Positions 1 to 7,436 of a DNA stretch of 14,163 nucleotides are shown piece after piece. Below the pieces are notes generated by a model, which was not told the origin of the DNA, made no database searches, and saw only the letters and a list, made by a program, of their open reading frames with translations. Origin of the DNA: an uncultured Planctomycetaceae bacterium (GTDB lineage: Bacteria > Planctomycetota > Planctomycetia > Planctomycetales > Planctomycetaceae); NCBI GenBank assembly GCA_903921605.1, contig CAIXQV010000721.1:1-14163 (forward strand), written 5' to 3'. How positions within the stretch are numbered: the stretch's first letter is position 1; every line of letters starts with the position of its first letter. Position numbers and translations under genes: made by a program.

Positions 1-3000
1 ATCGTCAGCAATTCGCTGACAATCACCGAAGGCAATACGGTCGTGCTGACTTCGGCCGATTTGAGTTCCACGGACTTCGAACAAACGACATCGCAGTTGA
101 ATTACACGATCACGGGCGTTTCCGGTGGTCAGTTTGAGTACGTAGCAAACCCTGGCGTGGTGATCAACAGCTTCACTCAGGCTCAGGTCAACAATGGCCT
201 GGTGCAGTTCGTACATGAAGGTAACGAGGCGGCTCCGAGCTACCACGTGACCGTCAGTGATGGTATGGCTTCGAACGGGCCGCAGGCGGTGACCGTGAAC
301 TTTACTGGATCCAACGATGCGCCTGTGATGAGCCCCGCGACGTTTACGTTGCCGGAGAATTCTGCGTCCGGCACATCGGTCGGTGTGGTTACATCCAGCG
401 ATACAGACGCGGGAGACTCGGCCAGCTACAGCATTGTCTCGGGCAACACGAGCGGTGCGTTCGGCGTGAACGCGGGCACAGGGGAGATCGTCGTTCTGAA
501 TCCTGCGGCGTTGGATTTTGAAACCACGGCGACGTTTACGCTGGCCGTGCGAGTCACCGATAGTGGCGGACTATTCCACGATGCGACGGTGACGATTAAC
601 CTGACCAACGTTAACGAAGACGCAGTCACGCCAATCAGCGATTCGGATGGCGCCATTGATAGCGTCGCGGAGAATGCGGCCAACGGAACGCTTGTTGGCA
701 TCGTCGCGTTTGCGGACGACCATGACGTTCCGGATACCGTCAGTTATTCATTGGATGATGACGCGGGAGGCCGATTTACGATCGACAGCGTGACGGGCGT
801 TGTTGCCGTGGCGAATGGTTCGCAGCTCGACTATGAGATGAATTCGTCGCGCAGTATCACTGTGCGAGCGACGTCAACCGATGCGTCATTCTCGGTGCGA
901 ACATTCGTGATCGCGCTGACAGACGTCAACGAAGGTGGAATCTCAGCGATCAACGACAGCAACGGAGCCGCCAATGCGGTCAATGAAAACGCGGGGAATG
1001 GTTCGACAGTGGGCTACACAGCGTTCGCGTCTGATCCGGACGGCACGCTTAGCACGATCACCTATACGCTGGATAACAATGCGGGCGGGCGATTCACGAT
1101 CAACAGCGTGACCGGTGTCGTCACGGTGGCGAACGGTACTTTGCTGAATCGCGAAGTCGCGGCGTCGCATTCGATCATCGTGCGAGCCACCAGTGCGGAT
1201 CTCTCGTTTGCGACGATTGCAGTAGATATCAGCCTGATTGATGTCGATGAGTTCGATGTTTCGCCAGCGGTTGATATCAACGCGACAGCGAACATGGTGG
1301 CGGAATTGTCTCTGCAGGGGACCTTGACGGGAATCACCGTTGCCGCCAGCGACGCCGACGCAACGACCAACGCGATCGCTTACACACTGGACGACAGTGC
1401 GGGCGGACGCTTCCGGATTGATGCGCTGACCGGCGTTGTCACCGTCGGGGCTACAGCGTTGGATTACGAATCTGCATCGAGTTACTCGATCACCGTCCGA
1501 GCGACCAGTGCCGATGCATCGAGGACGACTTTGACACTGACGGTCAATCTCACGGACGTGAATGAAGCGGGTGTCACCGGCATTGTCGATACGAACGCCG
1601 CCGTGAGTGCGGTGCTCGAGAATGCGGTCACAGGGTCGCTCGTCGGTATCACGGCTTTTTCCAGCGACGCTGACGGAACCGACGTAATCAGCTACTCGCT
1701 GACGAACAACGCGGGCGGACGGTTCACGATCGACAGTGCCACGGGCATCGTCACTGTAGTGGATGGCACACTGCTCAATCGCGAGTCGGCGGCCAGTCAC
1801 AACATTACTGTCCGAGCAACCTCCACCGACAGTTCGTTCATCACGCGAATCTACACGATAAATCTGATCGACGTCGATGAATTCGACACGACGGCGATTG
1901 CCGACACCAACGCGACCGTCGACGCGGTGAATGAGAACGCCACCAACGGAACCGTTGTCGGCATCACTGCGAACTCAGTGGACAGCGATGCAACGACAAA
2001 TACGGTCACTTACTCGCTGGATGACACCGCGGGCGGACGATTCGCTATCAACAGTGTGACGGGCGTTGTCACAGTGGCCAATGGAACTCTGTTGGATCGA
2101 GAATCGGCGGCGGCGCATGCGATCGCAGTTCGAGCGACCTCGGCCGACGGATCGTCAACAACGCGTGGCTTCACAATCACGATCAACGACGTCGATGAAT
2201 TCAACGTGACGCCGATCAGCGATATCAATGCTGGTGCTGATCGAGTCGTGGAGAACGCTGCGAATGGAACGCTTGTCGGCCTCACAGCGTTTGCTTCCGA
2301 CGCCGACACGACAACGAACGGCGTAGCCTATTCTCTCGACGACACTGCAGGCGGACGGTTTGCAATTGATGCGAACTCAGGGTTGGTGTCTGTGGCCAAC
2401 GGTTTGATATTAAACTATGAGGCCGCGACGAGTCACAACATCACCGTTCGAGCGACGTCGGTTGATGGTTCGACAACAACTCGGGTGTACAACATCAGTC
2501 TGATCGACGGCGACGAATTCGATGTGTCACCGATCACCGACACGAATGCATCGCTCGATCGAGTCAACGAAAATGCAGCCAACGGCACAACAGTCGGCAT
2601 CGTGGCGAATACCTTCGACAGCGACGGAACAACAAACACGATTGGATACTCACTGGACGACAACGCGGGTGGACGGTTCGCGATCGATTCGAACACCGGA
2701 ATCGTCACCGTTGCGGATGGCACCCTGCTGGATTACGAATTGGCGACCAGTCACAACATCACCATCCGGGCGGCCTCGGCGGATGGCTCCACGACGACTC
2801 GCACATTCACAATCGCTCTAAACGACCTGAACGACAAGGCTCCAGTGATCACGCCGAATCAGCGATTCAGCCTATCTGAACTGGCGACGATCGGTACTGT
2901 CGTCGGCGATGTCGTCGGGACCGATGCAGATGGTGTTGGCATTCTGCAGAATTGGTCGATCGTGTCGGGCAATTCCGACAATATCTTCAGCATTAATCCG

Positions 3001-4833
3001 GCGACCGGTCGCCTGACTGTGTCAGACGTTTCGCGTCTAAGCTTCGAAGCGACGAATACTTATACGTTGACTCTATCAGTGTCGGATGGTTCGAACACGT
3101 CGGCTCAGCAAACGATCGAGATTTCCATTCTCGACCAAAACGAAGCGCCGGTTTTCGCGCTGTCTCCGACACTGATCGTGGACGAGAACGCGGCAAACGG
3201 CACCGTGATCGGCGGTATTTCCGCGACCGACGTGGATAGCGGTGATGTGCTGCGGTATTCCATTTTGAGCAGCAGTCCAGTGTCCCCGTTTGCGATCGAT
3301 GCGGTCAGCGGTCAGATTCGAGTGATCAATTCATCACAGCTGAATTTTGAAACGGTGACATCCATCACATTGAACGTTCAGGTGACGGATGTAGCCGGGC
3401 TGGTGAACATTCAGACTGTAAGGATCAATGTCAACGACGCTAATGAGACGCCAACGAATATTCTGATTTCCGGCGGAACGGTTGCGGAGAACTCCGCAGC
3501 CGGCTCGTTCGTGGCGAACTTCTCCGGTGTCGATGCCGATGCGGGCGATTCCTTCGTCTATTCACTGCTCAGCAGTGCTGGAGGTCAGTTTACGATTGAT
3601 GCCAACACTGGCCGATTGACGGTGGCCGCAGGTGCGGCACTGAATTACGAAGCCGTGGCAACGCTTCCGATTACTCTGCAGGTGACGGATTCCGCGGGCC
3701 TGACGTTCAGCAAGTCGTTTACAATCAATATCGCTGACATCAATGACGCACCGGTTGCGTACAGTGATCAACTCACATCGCTGCAGCTCAAGGCACTCGA
3801 TCTTTCCGGCAGCGGAATTCTAACGAACGATCATGATGAAGATGGCGACATTCTAAGGGCGATCCTGATTGGCGGCCCGTCTCACGGCACATTAACGCTG
3901 AATGCCGACGGGACCTTAACGTACCTGCCGACCGACTTGTTCTCGGGGACCGATTCGTTCCGGTATCAAATTACCGACGGCAATCTGACGAGCAATATCG
4001 CGACGGTCACTATTGATGTGGTGCCTTCTGTTTCCCGTGGCGGTGGGAGCGGTGGAACAACGACCGGCGGCGGAACTGCCGGCACAGGGAGCGGAACAGG
4101 TACAGGGGACGGAACTGCAGGCACGGAAAGCGGATCCGGGACAGGAAGCGGAACAGGCGGAGTGTCCGGCGACAGTACCGATAGCAATACCGGCGGCAAT
4201 TCCGATGGCACCGGGACTCGGGCAACACCCCCGACGACCGCGGACACGATCGCTGATCCTGGTGCTGAACCTACATCACTCTTTGACAATGTGATCAATG
4301 GTGCGTCTGTTGCAGAGGAGAGTTCCAATCAGACGCTGTCGGAAAGCATGATGCTTATGATGGTCGTCAAGGATGAATTCCTTAATGCTCGAGATCTTCC
4401 GGAGGACAGGTTGAGCGATGCGGCTCGTCAATCGTCAGCGGGCCATACAGATTCCCGGCTCCTCAGAAGCGTCTTTGGCGGATACTCATTTGACGTCGAT
4501 CTGCGCAGCGCGATTGCATCGGGTGTCTTCTTTACGATTGAAACAGTAGCTGCGCCCGAAGTCTCGGTAGATGCCGATACGACGCCACAGGTCGCCGAGA
4601 AGATTGTCGTTGGGTCTGCGGCCGTCGTTTCGACCTCCTTATCGGTAGGATACGTGGTCTGGATTCTCCGAGGCGGTTCGATTCTGACTACATTCATGTC
4701 TGCTCTACCAGCATGGCAGAGTTTTGACCCGCTCCCAATCCTGCAGTCATTTGAACGCAGGGATGAAACCGACGACGACTCTCTGCTTTCGATCGCAACC
4801 CGAGGGATAAAAAAACGGCCCCGGAAGTCGTAG
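1..4833 (+). CDS. Giant cadherin-repeat surface protein, 5' end outside window
   Basis: The frame is open from base 1, so the GTG at 43 is internal and 1610 C-terminal residues are visible (numbered from base 1). Domains in order: a CSPG/Cadherin_3-like repeat (1-104), a cadherin repeat (107-206), seven tandem cadherin repeats (209-946), three more cadherin repeats (from 947, 1049 and 1150), a Big_9/VCBS-like domain (1250-1342, with NADGTLTYLP and GTDSFRYQITDG), a Gly/Ser/Thr linker (1347-1406), one membrane segment (about 1535-1559) and a tail ending in KKRPRKS. Most repeats keep acidic positions typical of calcium-binding cadherins: an ENA start, DAD-like motifs, LDYE or LDRE, and closing DVNE or DVDE. 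The likely role is an outer-surface adhesin or matrix protein; calcium binding and adhesion are inferred from the family. The signal peptide would lie upstream. The TAG stop at 4831 is followed by a 282-bp gap with no obvious terminator. Confidence 0.9.
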   Translation: MVSNSLTITEGNTVVLTSADLSSTDFEQTTSQLNYTITGVSGGQFEYVANPGVVINSFTQAQVNNGLVQFVHEGNEAAPSYHVTVSDGMASNGPQAVTVNFTGSNDAPVMSPATFTLPENSASGTSVGVVTSSDTDAGDSASYSIVSGNTSGAFGVNAGTGEIVVLNPAALDFETTATFTLAVRVTDSGGLFHDATVTINLTNVNEDAVTPISDSDGAIDSVAENAANGTLVGIVAFADDHDVPDTVSYSLDDDAGGRFTIDSVTGVVAVANGSQLDYEMNSSRSITVRATSTDASFSVRTFVIALTDVNEGGISAINDSNGAANAVNENAGNGSTVGYTAFASDPDGTLSTITYTLDNNAGGRFTINSVTGVVTVANGTLLNREVAASHSIIVRATSADLSFATIAVDISLIDVDEFDVSPAVDINATANMVAELSLQGTLTGITVAASDADATTNAIAYTLDDSAGGRFRIDALTGVVTVGATALDYESASSYSITVRATSADASRTTLTLTVNLTDVNEAGVTGIVDTNAAVSAVLENAVTGSLVGITAFSSDADGTDVISYSLTNNAGGRFTIDSATGIVTVVDGTLLNRESAASHNITVRATSTDSSFITRIYTINLIDVDEFDTTAIADTNATVDAVNENATNGTVVGITANSVDSDATTNTVTYSLDDTAGGRFAINSVTGVVTVANGTLLDRESAAAHAIAVRATSADGSSTTRGFTITINDVDEFNVTPISDINAGADRVVENAANGTLVGLTAFASDADTTTNGVAYSLDDTAGGRFAIDANSGLVSVANGLILNYEAATSHNITVRATSVDGSTTTRVYNISLIDGDEFDVSPITDTNASLDRVNENAANGTTVGIVANTFDSDGTTNTIGYSLDDNAGGRFAIDSNTGIVTVADGTLLDYELATSHNITIRAASADGSTTTRTFTIALNDLNDKAPVITPNQRFSLSELATIGTVVGDVVGTDADGVGILQNWSIVSGNSDNIFSINPATGRLTVSDVSRLSFEATNTYTLTLSVSDGSNTSAQQTIEISILDQNEAPVFALSPTLIVDENAANGTVIGGISATDVDSGDVLRYSILSSSPVSPFAIDAVSGQIRVINSSQLNFETVTSITLNVQVTDVAGLVNIQTVRINVNDANETPTNILISGGTVAENSAAGSFVANFSGVDADAGDSFVYSLLSSAGGQFTIDANTGRLTVAAGAALNYEAVATLPITLQVTDSAGLTFSKSFTINIADINDAPVAYSDQLTSLQLKALDLSGSGILTNDHDEDGDILRAILIGGPSHGTLTLNADGTLTYLPTDLFSGTDSFRYQITDGNLTSNIATVTIDVVPSVSRGGGSGGTTTGGGTAGTGSGTGTGDGTAGTESGSGTGSGTGGVSGDSTDSNTGGNSDGTGTRATPPTTADTIADPGAEPTSLFDNVINGASVAEESSNQTLSESMMLMMVVKDEFLNARDLPEDRLSDAARQSSAGHTDSRLLRSVFGGYSFDVDLRSAIASGVFFTIETVAAPEVSVDADTTPQVAEKIVVGSAAVVSTSLSVGYVVWILRGGSILTTFMSALPAWQSFDPLPILQSFERRDETDDDSLLSIATRGIKKRPRKS
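625..2838 (+). repeat. Seven tandem cadherin-repeat units, 315-318 bp each
   Basis: Within the giant gene, equivalent codons recur at 625, 940, 1258, 1573, 1888, 2206 and 2524, giving steps of 315 or 318 bp (105 or 106 residues) with the array ending about 2838. Each unit begins with a VTPISD-like motif, then ENAANGT-V-GI, a DADGT-like acidic patch, Y(S/T)LDDNAGGRF, ID--TG-V-V, LDYE or LNRE, a SI/NITVRATS-D segment and a closing DVNE or DVDEF. Units are clearly homologous but diverged in sequence, so this is an old or drifting array rather than a fresh duplication. Linkers alternate between DVNE and DVDEF types. Confidence 0.9.
4039..4218 (+). repeat. Low-complexity Gly/Ser/Thr linker coding region
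   Basis: About 60 codons encode almost only Gly, Ser, Thr, Ala and a few Asp/Asn/Glu residues, built from GSGTGTG- and TAGTGSG-like units. It separates the last folded ectodomain from the membrane-proximal region. The likely role is a flexible spacer or stalk, inferred from composition and position. The DNA is repetitive (ggaaca-, ggcaca- and agcgga-type units), so slippage or recombination could alter its length. Confidence 0.8.
4603..4677 (+). other. C-terminal transmembrane segment of the cadherin protein
   Basis: The codons encode IVVGSAAVVSTSLSVGYVVW followed by ILRGG, a single hydrophobic stretch of about 20-25 residues. It is followed by SALPAWQSFDPLPIL and a tail with acidic (DETDDD) then basic (KKRPRKS) ends. 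I associate the pattern of a hydrophobic segment, then RGG, then a leucine-rich piece with LPAW and DPLP, with the C-termini of several large planctomycete surface proteins; this is from memory and not tested here. The basic tail suggests an N-out, C-in anchor. Confidence 0.65.
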
Positions 4834-5115
4834 TTCGCCTGAATCCGCTCACGGAGTTCACGAACACTCACTCCTTGTAAACGCCACCCCGGGGAGATAG
4901 TGACCAACCATCTCAACGTTGTCGCTATCCCGCGAGAATCGGCTGAAACCATTCTCACGTCGATTCTTCTGCCGTCAGGTGCCACTGCCGGTGAAGCGAG
5001 AACCTGCATTCGAGCCCGGGCACTGCTCGACTGGCGTTTCAGTCTCAGCACCGCCATAATCCGCTGGCGTTGTTTATCCATTGGACCATAACGACAACTC
5101 GAAACCGTCTGCCCC
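4834..5115. other. Intergenic gap between cadherin gene and permease gene
   Basis: This 282-bp stretch has no recognisable gene, tRNA or strong hairpin terminator. A minus-strand frame is open across all of it, continuing into the 3' end of the cadherin gene, but it has no Shine-Dalgarno site and resembles no family I know. The permease promoter presumably lies here; I cannot point to convincing -35/-10 boxes. Confidence 0.5.
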
Positions 5116-5937
5116 ATGCTGTTTTACGGTCGCGTCTTTTTGACATTCTTTCGCAACTCGCTGATTCGCGAGATGATGTTCCCGGCGAACTTTCTGATTC
5201 AGGTGGTCACTCGTTTGTTCTGGTTTTCAGCACGAGTCGCCTTGTTTGGAATGATCTACGGTGAAGTGGACCATATTCAGGAATGGTCGAAGCACGAATA
5301 CTTCGCGTTCATGGCGACAGGGATGCTGATCAATTCGATCGTGGAGGCATTCTTTATGCCGAATTGCGCGACGTTTTGCGAAAATATCCGCACCGGCAAA
5401 CTGGATTTCGCGCTGACCAAGCCGGTCGATTCGCAGTTTCTGGTTTCTCTGGAACGAGTCAGCGTGGCCATGTTTAGTCAGTTGCTGCTGTCAGTCACTT
5501 TGCTCGGCTGGGCGCTGTATAACATTGACCATGCGTTGTCGGTGATGCAGGTCGTTATGTACATGTTCTATGTGCTTGTGGCGGTAATGTTTTTCTATTC
5601 GATGATGATTACCACAGCCTGCACGAGTATCTGGTTTGGGCGAAATCAGGGGCTCTATGATTTCTGGTTCTATATCACGATCTTCGCGCAGTATCCTCGC
5701 AGCATCTATGACGGCCATGATGCCAGTCGATTGGAAACCGGTGAAGCTCTGCAGTTCGCCTTTTCCTGGATCGTGCCCATTCTGCTGGTCGTCACTGTCC
5801 CGGCGCAGATCATTACGGGGACGCTGACGGATTGGCGTTTCGCCACCGTTTGTGTCGTGGCCGCCAGCGCGTGCCTGGTGATTTCGCGCAATGTGTTCCA
5901 GTGGTCGCTCAATCACTACCGCGGCGCAAGCAGTTAG
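5116..5937 (+). CDS. ABC-2 family transporter permease (ABC2_membrane_6/DUF990-like)
   Basis: This encodes a 273-residue integral membrane protein with about six hydrophobic segments (near residues 23-48, 63-82, 117-135, 143-170, 182-193 plus 215-235, and 243-258). It carries the family's ENIRTGKLDFALTKPVDSQF-type motif around 89-108, where a short soluble loop precedes the central membrane segments, and a late VPAQIITGTL motif. Length fits the family, usually about 260-270 residues. Such proteins pair with a second permease and an ATP-binding subunit to form an exporter; the substrate cannot be told from sequence. Neither partner is adjacent. An in-frame TAA at 5089 rules out any start further upstream, making ATG 5116 the first ATG; no clear Shine-Dalgarno precedes it. 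The gene converges on agmatine deiminase with a 28-bp gap. Confidence 0.85.
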   Translation: MLFYGRVFLTFFRNSLIREMMFPANFLIQVVTRLFWFSARVALFGMIYGEVDHIQEWSKHEYFAFMATGMLINSIVEAFFMPNCATFCENIRTGKLDFALTKPVDSQFLVSLERVSVAMFSQLLLSVTLLGWALYNIDHALSVMQVVMYMFYVLVAVMFFYSMMITTACTSIWFGRNQGLYDFWFYITIFAQYPRSIYDGHDASRLETGEALQFAFSWIVPILLVVTVPAQIITGTLTDWRFATVCVVAASACLVISRNVFQWSLNHYRGASS

Positions 5938-5965
5938 TGTTTTGAGAAGGCGTGACCAAAACTTG

Positions 5966-7036
5966 TCAACTGTGAGCCTTCGGCTGCTGTTGAGTCATGC
6001 AGTGGAATGCACCAAGTCCCCAGACGAGATCAATTGCGTTGACGCCCACGACGTCACGTTCGGGGTAGCAGTCCTTTAGTTGCTGCATTGCGATATCATC
6101 AGCTGGATCGCCGAAGACCGGAACGATGATCGCTCCGTTGGTGATGTAGTAGTTGCAGTAACACGCTGGCAGACGATTGTCTTCCAGAGTTTTCGGCTGA
6201 GGCATAAACAGTGGAATCGGAATCAACGATTCACCGCGACCGTTCTTCGCAGCAGCAACAGCTTCAAAGTTCGCACTGAGATCAGACGCTTCCGGCGCAT
6301 CTTCCGAATACGGAGCCGCCACGAGAACTCGCCGCTCGTCAACAAACCGCGCGACCTGATCAATATGCCCGTCGGTGTCGTCGCCAATAATACCATGTCC
6401 TGGCAACCAGACGACGTTTTTCGCCTGAAGCCAGGTCGCAAGCACTTCTGTCATGCTCTCAATCGTCGCGCCGGCATTGCGATTTGGATTGAGCAGGCAA
6501 CTGGCTGTCGTCAAAATCGTCCCGGCCCCATTCCCTTCAATCGCGCCGCCTTCAAGGATCAATTCCGGCCGCAGAGTTTTGATCCCGAGTGCAGCACCGA
6601 TGCGACCGGCGGTAAGTTCGTCGAAATTCCAGGGCGGATATTTTCCGCCCCACGCATTGTAGTTCCAGTCGATGATGACCTGTTTGCCGGCCGCCTGCGT
6701 TCCTTCTCGACCATTCAGGAATATCGGACCGTGATCGCGACACCACGAATCGTTGACGGGGATATCGTACAGCTCAGGGGTAAACCGGCTTCCTCGGCGA
6801 CTACAGGCCGCGTCAATCAATGGTCGAGCTGACTCGGCGACACCGGGACCGCCGGCGAGAATTCGCACAGGTTCGTAACAGGCCATCGCTGCGACGAATT
6901 CCGCAAACGCCGCCGGAATCCGTTCAAAAATTCCCGGCCACGTATTGGGGTTCACCGGCCACGCAACCCAGGTGACTTCATGAGCTTCCCATTCGGCCGG
7001 CCAGCGATAATCAGTCAAAGAAGTCGATAGTGTCAT
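5966..7036 (-). CDS. aguA: Agmatine deiminase (agmatine iminohydrolase)
   Basis: The 356-residue protein belongs to the agmatine deiminase/PAD_porph family (usual length about 340-370). These cytoplasmic enzymes hydrolyse agmatine to N-carbamoylputrescine and ammonia, a step from arginine to putrescine. Visible motifs are YRWPAEWEAHEVTWVAWP at the N-terminus (10-27), NDSWCRDHGPIF (95-106), LEGGAIEGNG (161-170), TDGHID (221-226, catalytic His region) and the C-terminal GAFHCMTQQQP (342-352) with the presumed catalytic Cys346. The frame stays open upstream to 7252, but those 72 residues do not resemble the family, so ATG 7036 is chosen. No carbamoylputrescine amidohydrolase (aguB) or arginine decarboxylase is adjacent. 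A peptidylarginine deiminase of the same fold is the main alternative, but it is usually longer and exported. Confidence 0.92.
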   Translation of the reverse strand: MTLSTSLTDYRWPAEWEAHEVTWVAWPVNPNTWPGIFERIPAAFAEFVAAMACYEPVRILAGGPGVAESARPLIDAACSRRGSRFTPELYDIPVNDSWCRDHGPIFLNGREGTQAAGKQVIIDWNYNAWGGKYPPWNFDELTAGRIGAALGIKTLRPELILEGGAIEGNGAGTILTTASCLLNPNRNAGATIESMTEVLATWLQAKNVVWLPGHGIIGDDTDGHIDQVARFVDERRVLVAAPYSEDAPEASDLSANFEAVAAAKNGRGESLIPIPLFMPQPKTLEDNRLPACYCNYYITNGAIIVPVFGDPADDIAMQQLKDCYPERDVVGVNAIDLVWGLGAFHCMTQQQPKAHS

Positions 7037-7436
7037 GTCGTTTTTCGAACGATAAGAGTGAGTCGGAGGTTTTGTCGTCACGAATGTTAGCAGGCTTCCC
7101 GCGTTCGCCCCAGGCAACGGAATCCATCGCCAGCTTTTTCGTGACAACGGAATTCCGGCTGCTGAAAAATCAACGTCACTCTCGTGAATCCGCAGAGGAT
7201 CAGTTCCCTGCCACACTGATACTTGAAGCGGATTCCTGTAGACTGGCTGCAAGTCGCCTCTTGATTTACGTTGTTATCAGCCGCCGGGCGTTAGCCCCCG
7301 GTTATTCTTACAGAGCGGCAAGAACCGGACGCTAACGCGTTCCGGCTAATTGGTTCAGACACCTTCAAGACACGGCTCCAGACTAACGTCGGATTGTGTT
7401 TTTTTCAGCCCTTGTGCGAATCCAGAAACCTGCCAA
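7037..7436. promoter_or_regulatory. Divergent intergenic region between aguA and the glc operon
   Basis: This 400-bp region separates the divergently transcribed aguA and glcDE and must hold both promoters, unless transcripts enter from elsewhere. I see no gene in it. It contains the imperfect inverted repeat at 7279-7347. An alternative TTG start for glcDE at 7350 abuts that repeat, and the extra 29 residues look non-conserved. I cannot define promoter boxes with confidence. Confidence 0.45.
7279..7347. repeat. Imperfect inverted repeat (intergenic repeat family, copy 1)
   Basis: The left arm is 7279-7303 and the right arm 7323-7347 (25 nt each), separated by 19 nt. The right arm matches the reverse complement of the left at 19 of 25 positions. 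The core is GCGTTAGCCCCCGGTT opposite AACCGGACGCTAACGC. The same core and spacing recur at 11121-11188, so this looks like one member of a dispersed intergenic repeat. It could fold as a long stem-loop in RNA; any function is unknown. Confidence 0.7.

Noticed and set aside
943..1800. Long minus-strand frame (285 codons) inside the cadherin array
   Set aside because: It lies antisense to a clearly coding repeat region; its Arg/Asp-rich product follows the 315-bp period of the other strand, as a shadow frame would.
625..2838. CRISPR-like or satellite array
   Set aside because: The 315-318-bp periodicity is codon-phased and explained by tandem protein domains; there are no short identical repeats with unique spacers.
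5938..5990. Terminator between the convergent permease and aguA genes
   Set aside because: Only a 4-bp AGCC/GGCT stem is present, and it lies inside the aguA coding end with no T-run, so it is too weak to call.
6080..6832. Plus-strand 250-codon frame opposite agmatine deiminase
   Set aside because: It is wholly antisense to a gene with intact catalytic motifs, and the product resembles no family.
7037..7252. N-terminal extension of agmatine deiminase up to 7252
   Set aside because: The 72 extra residues have no resemblance to the family or to a signal peptide, and homology begins right after ATG 7036.
7350..7436. Upstream TTG start for the GlcD-GlcE gene
   Set aside because: It begins at the edge of the inverted repeat and adds 29 residues outside the FAD-oxidase homology; ATG 7437 fits the family start.
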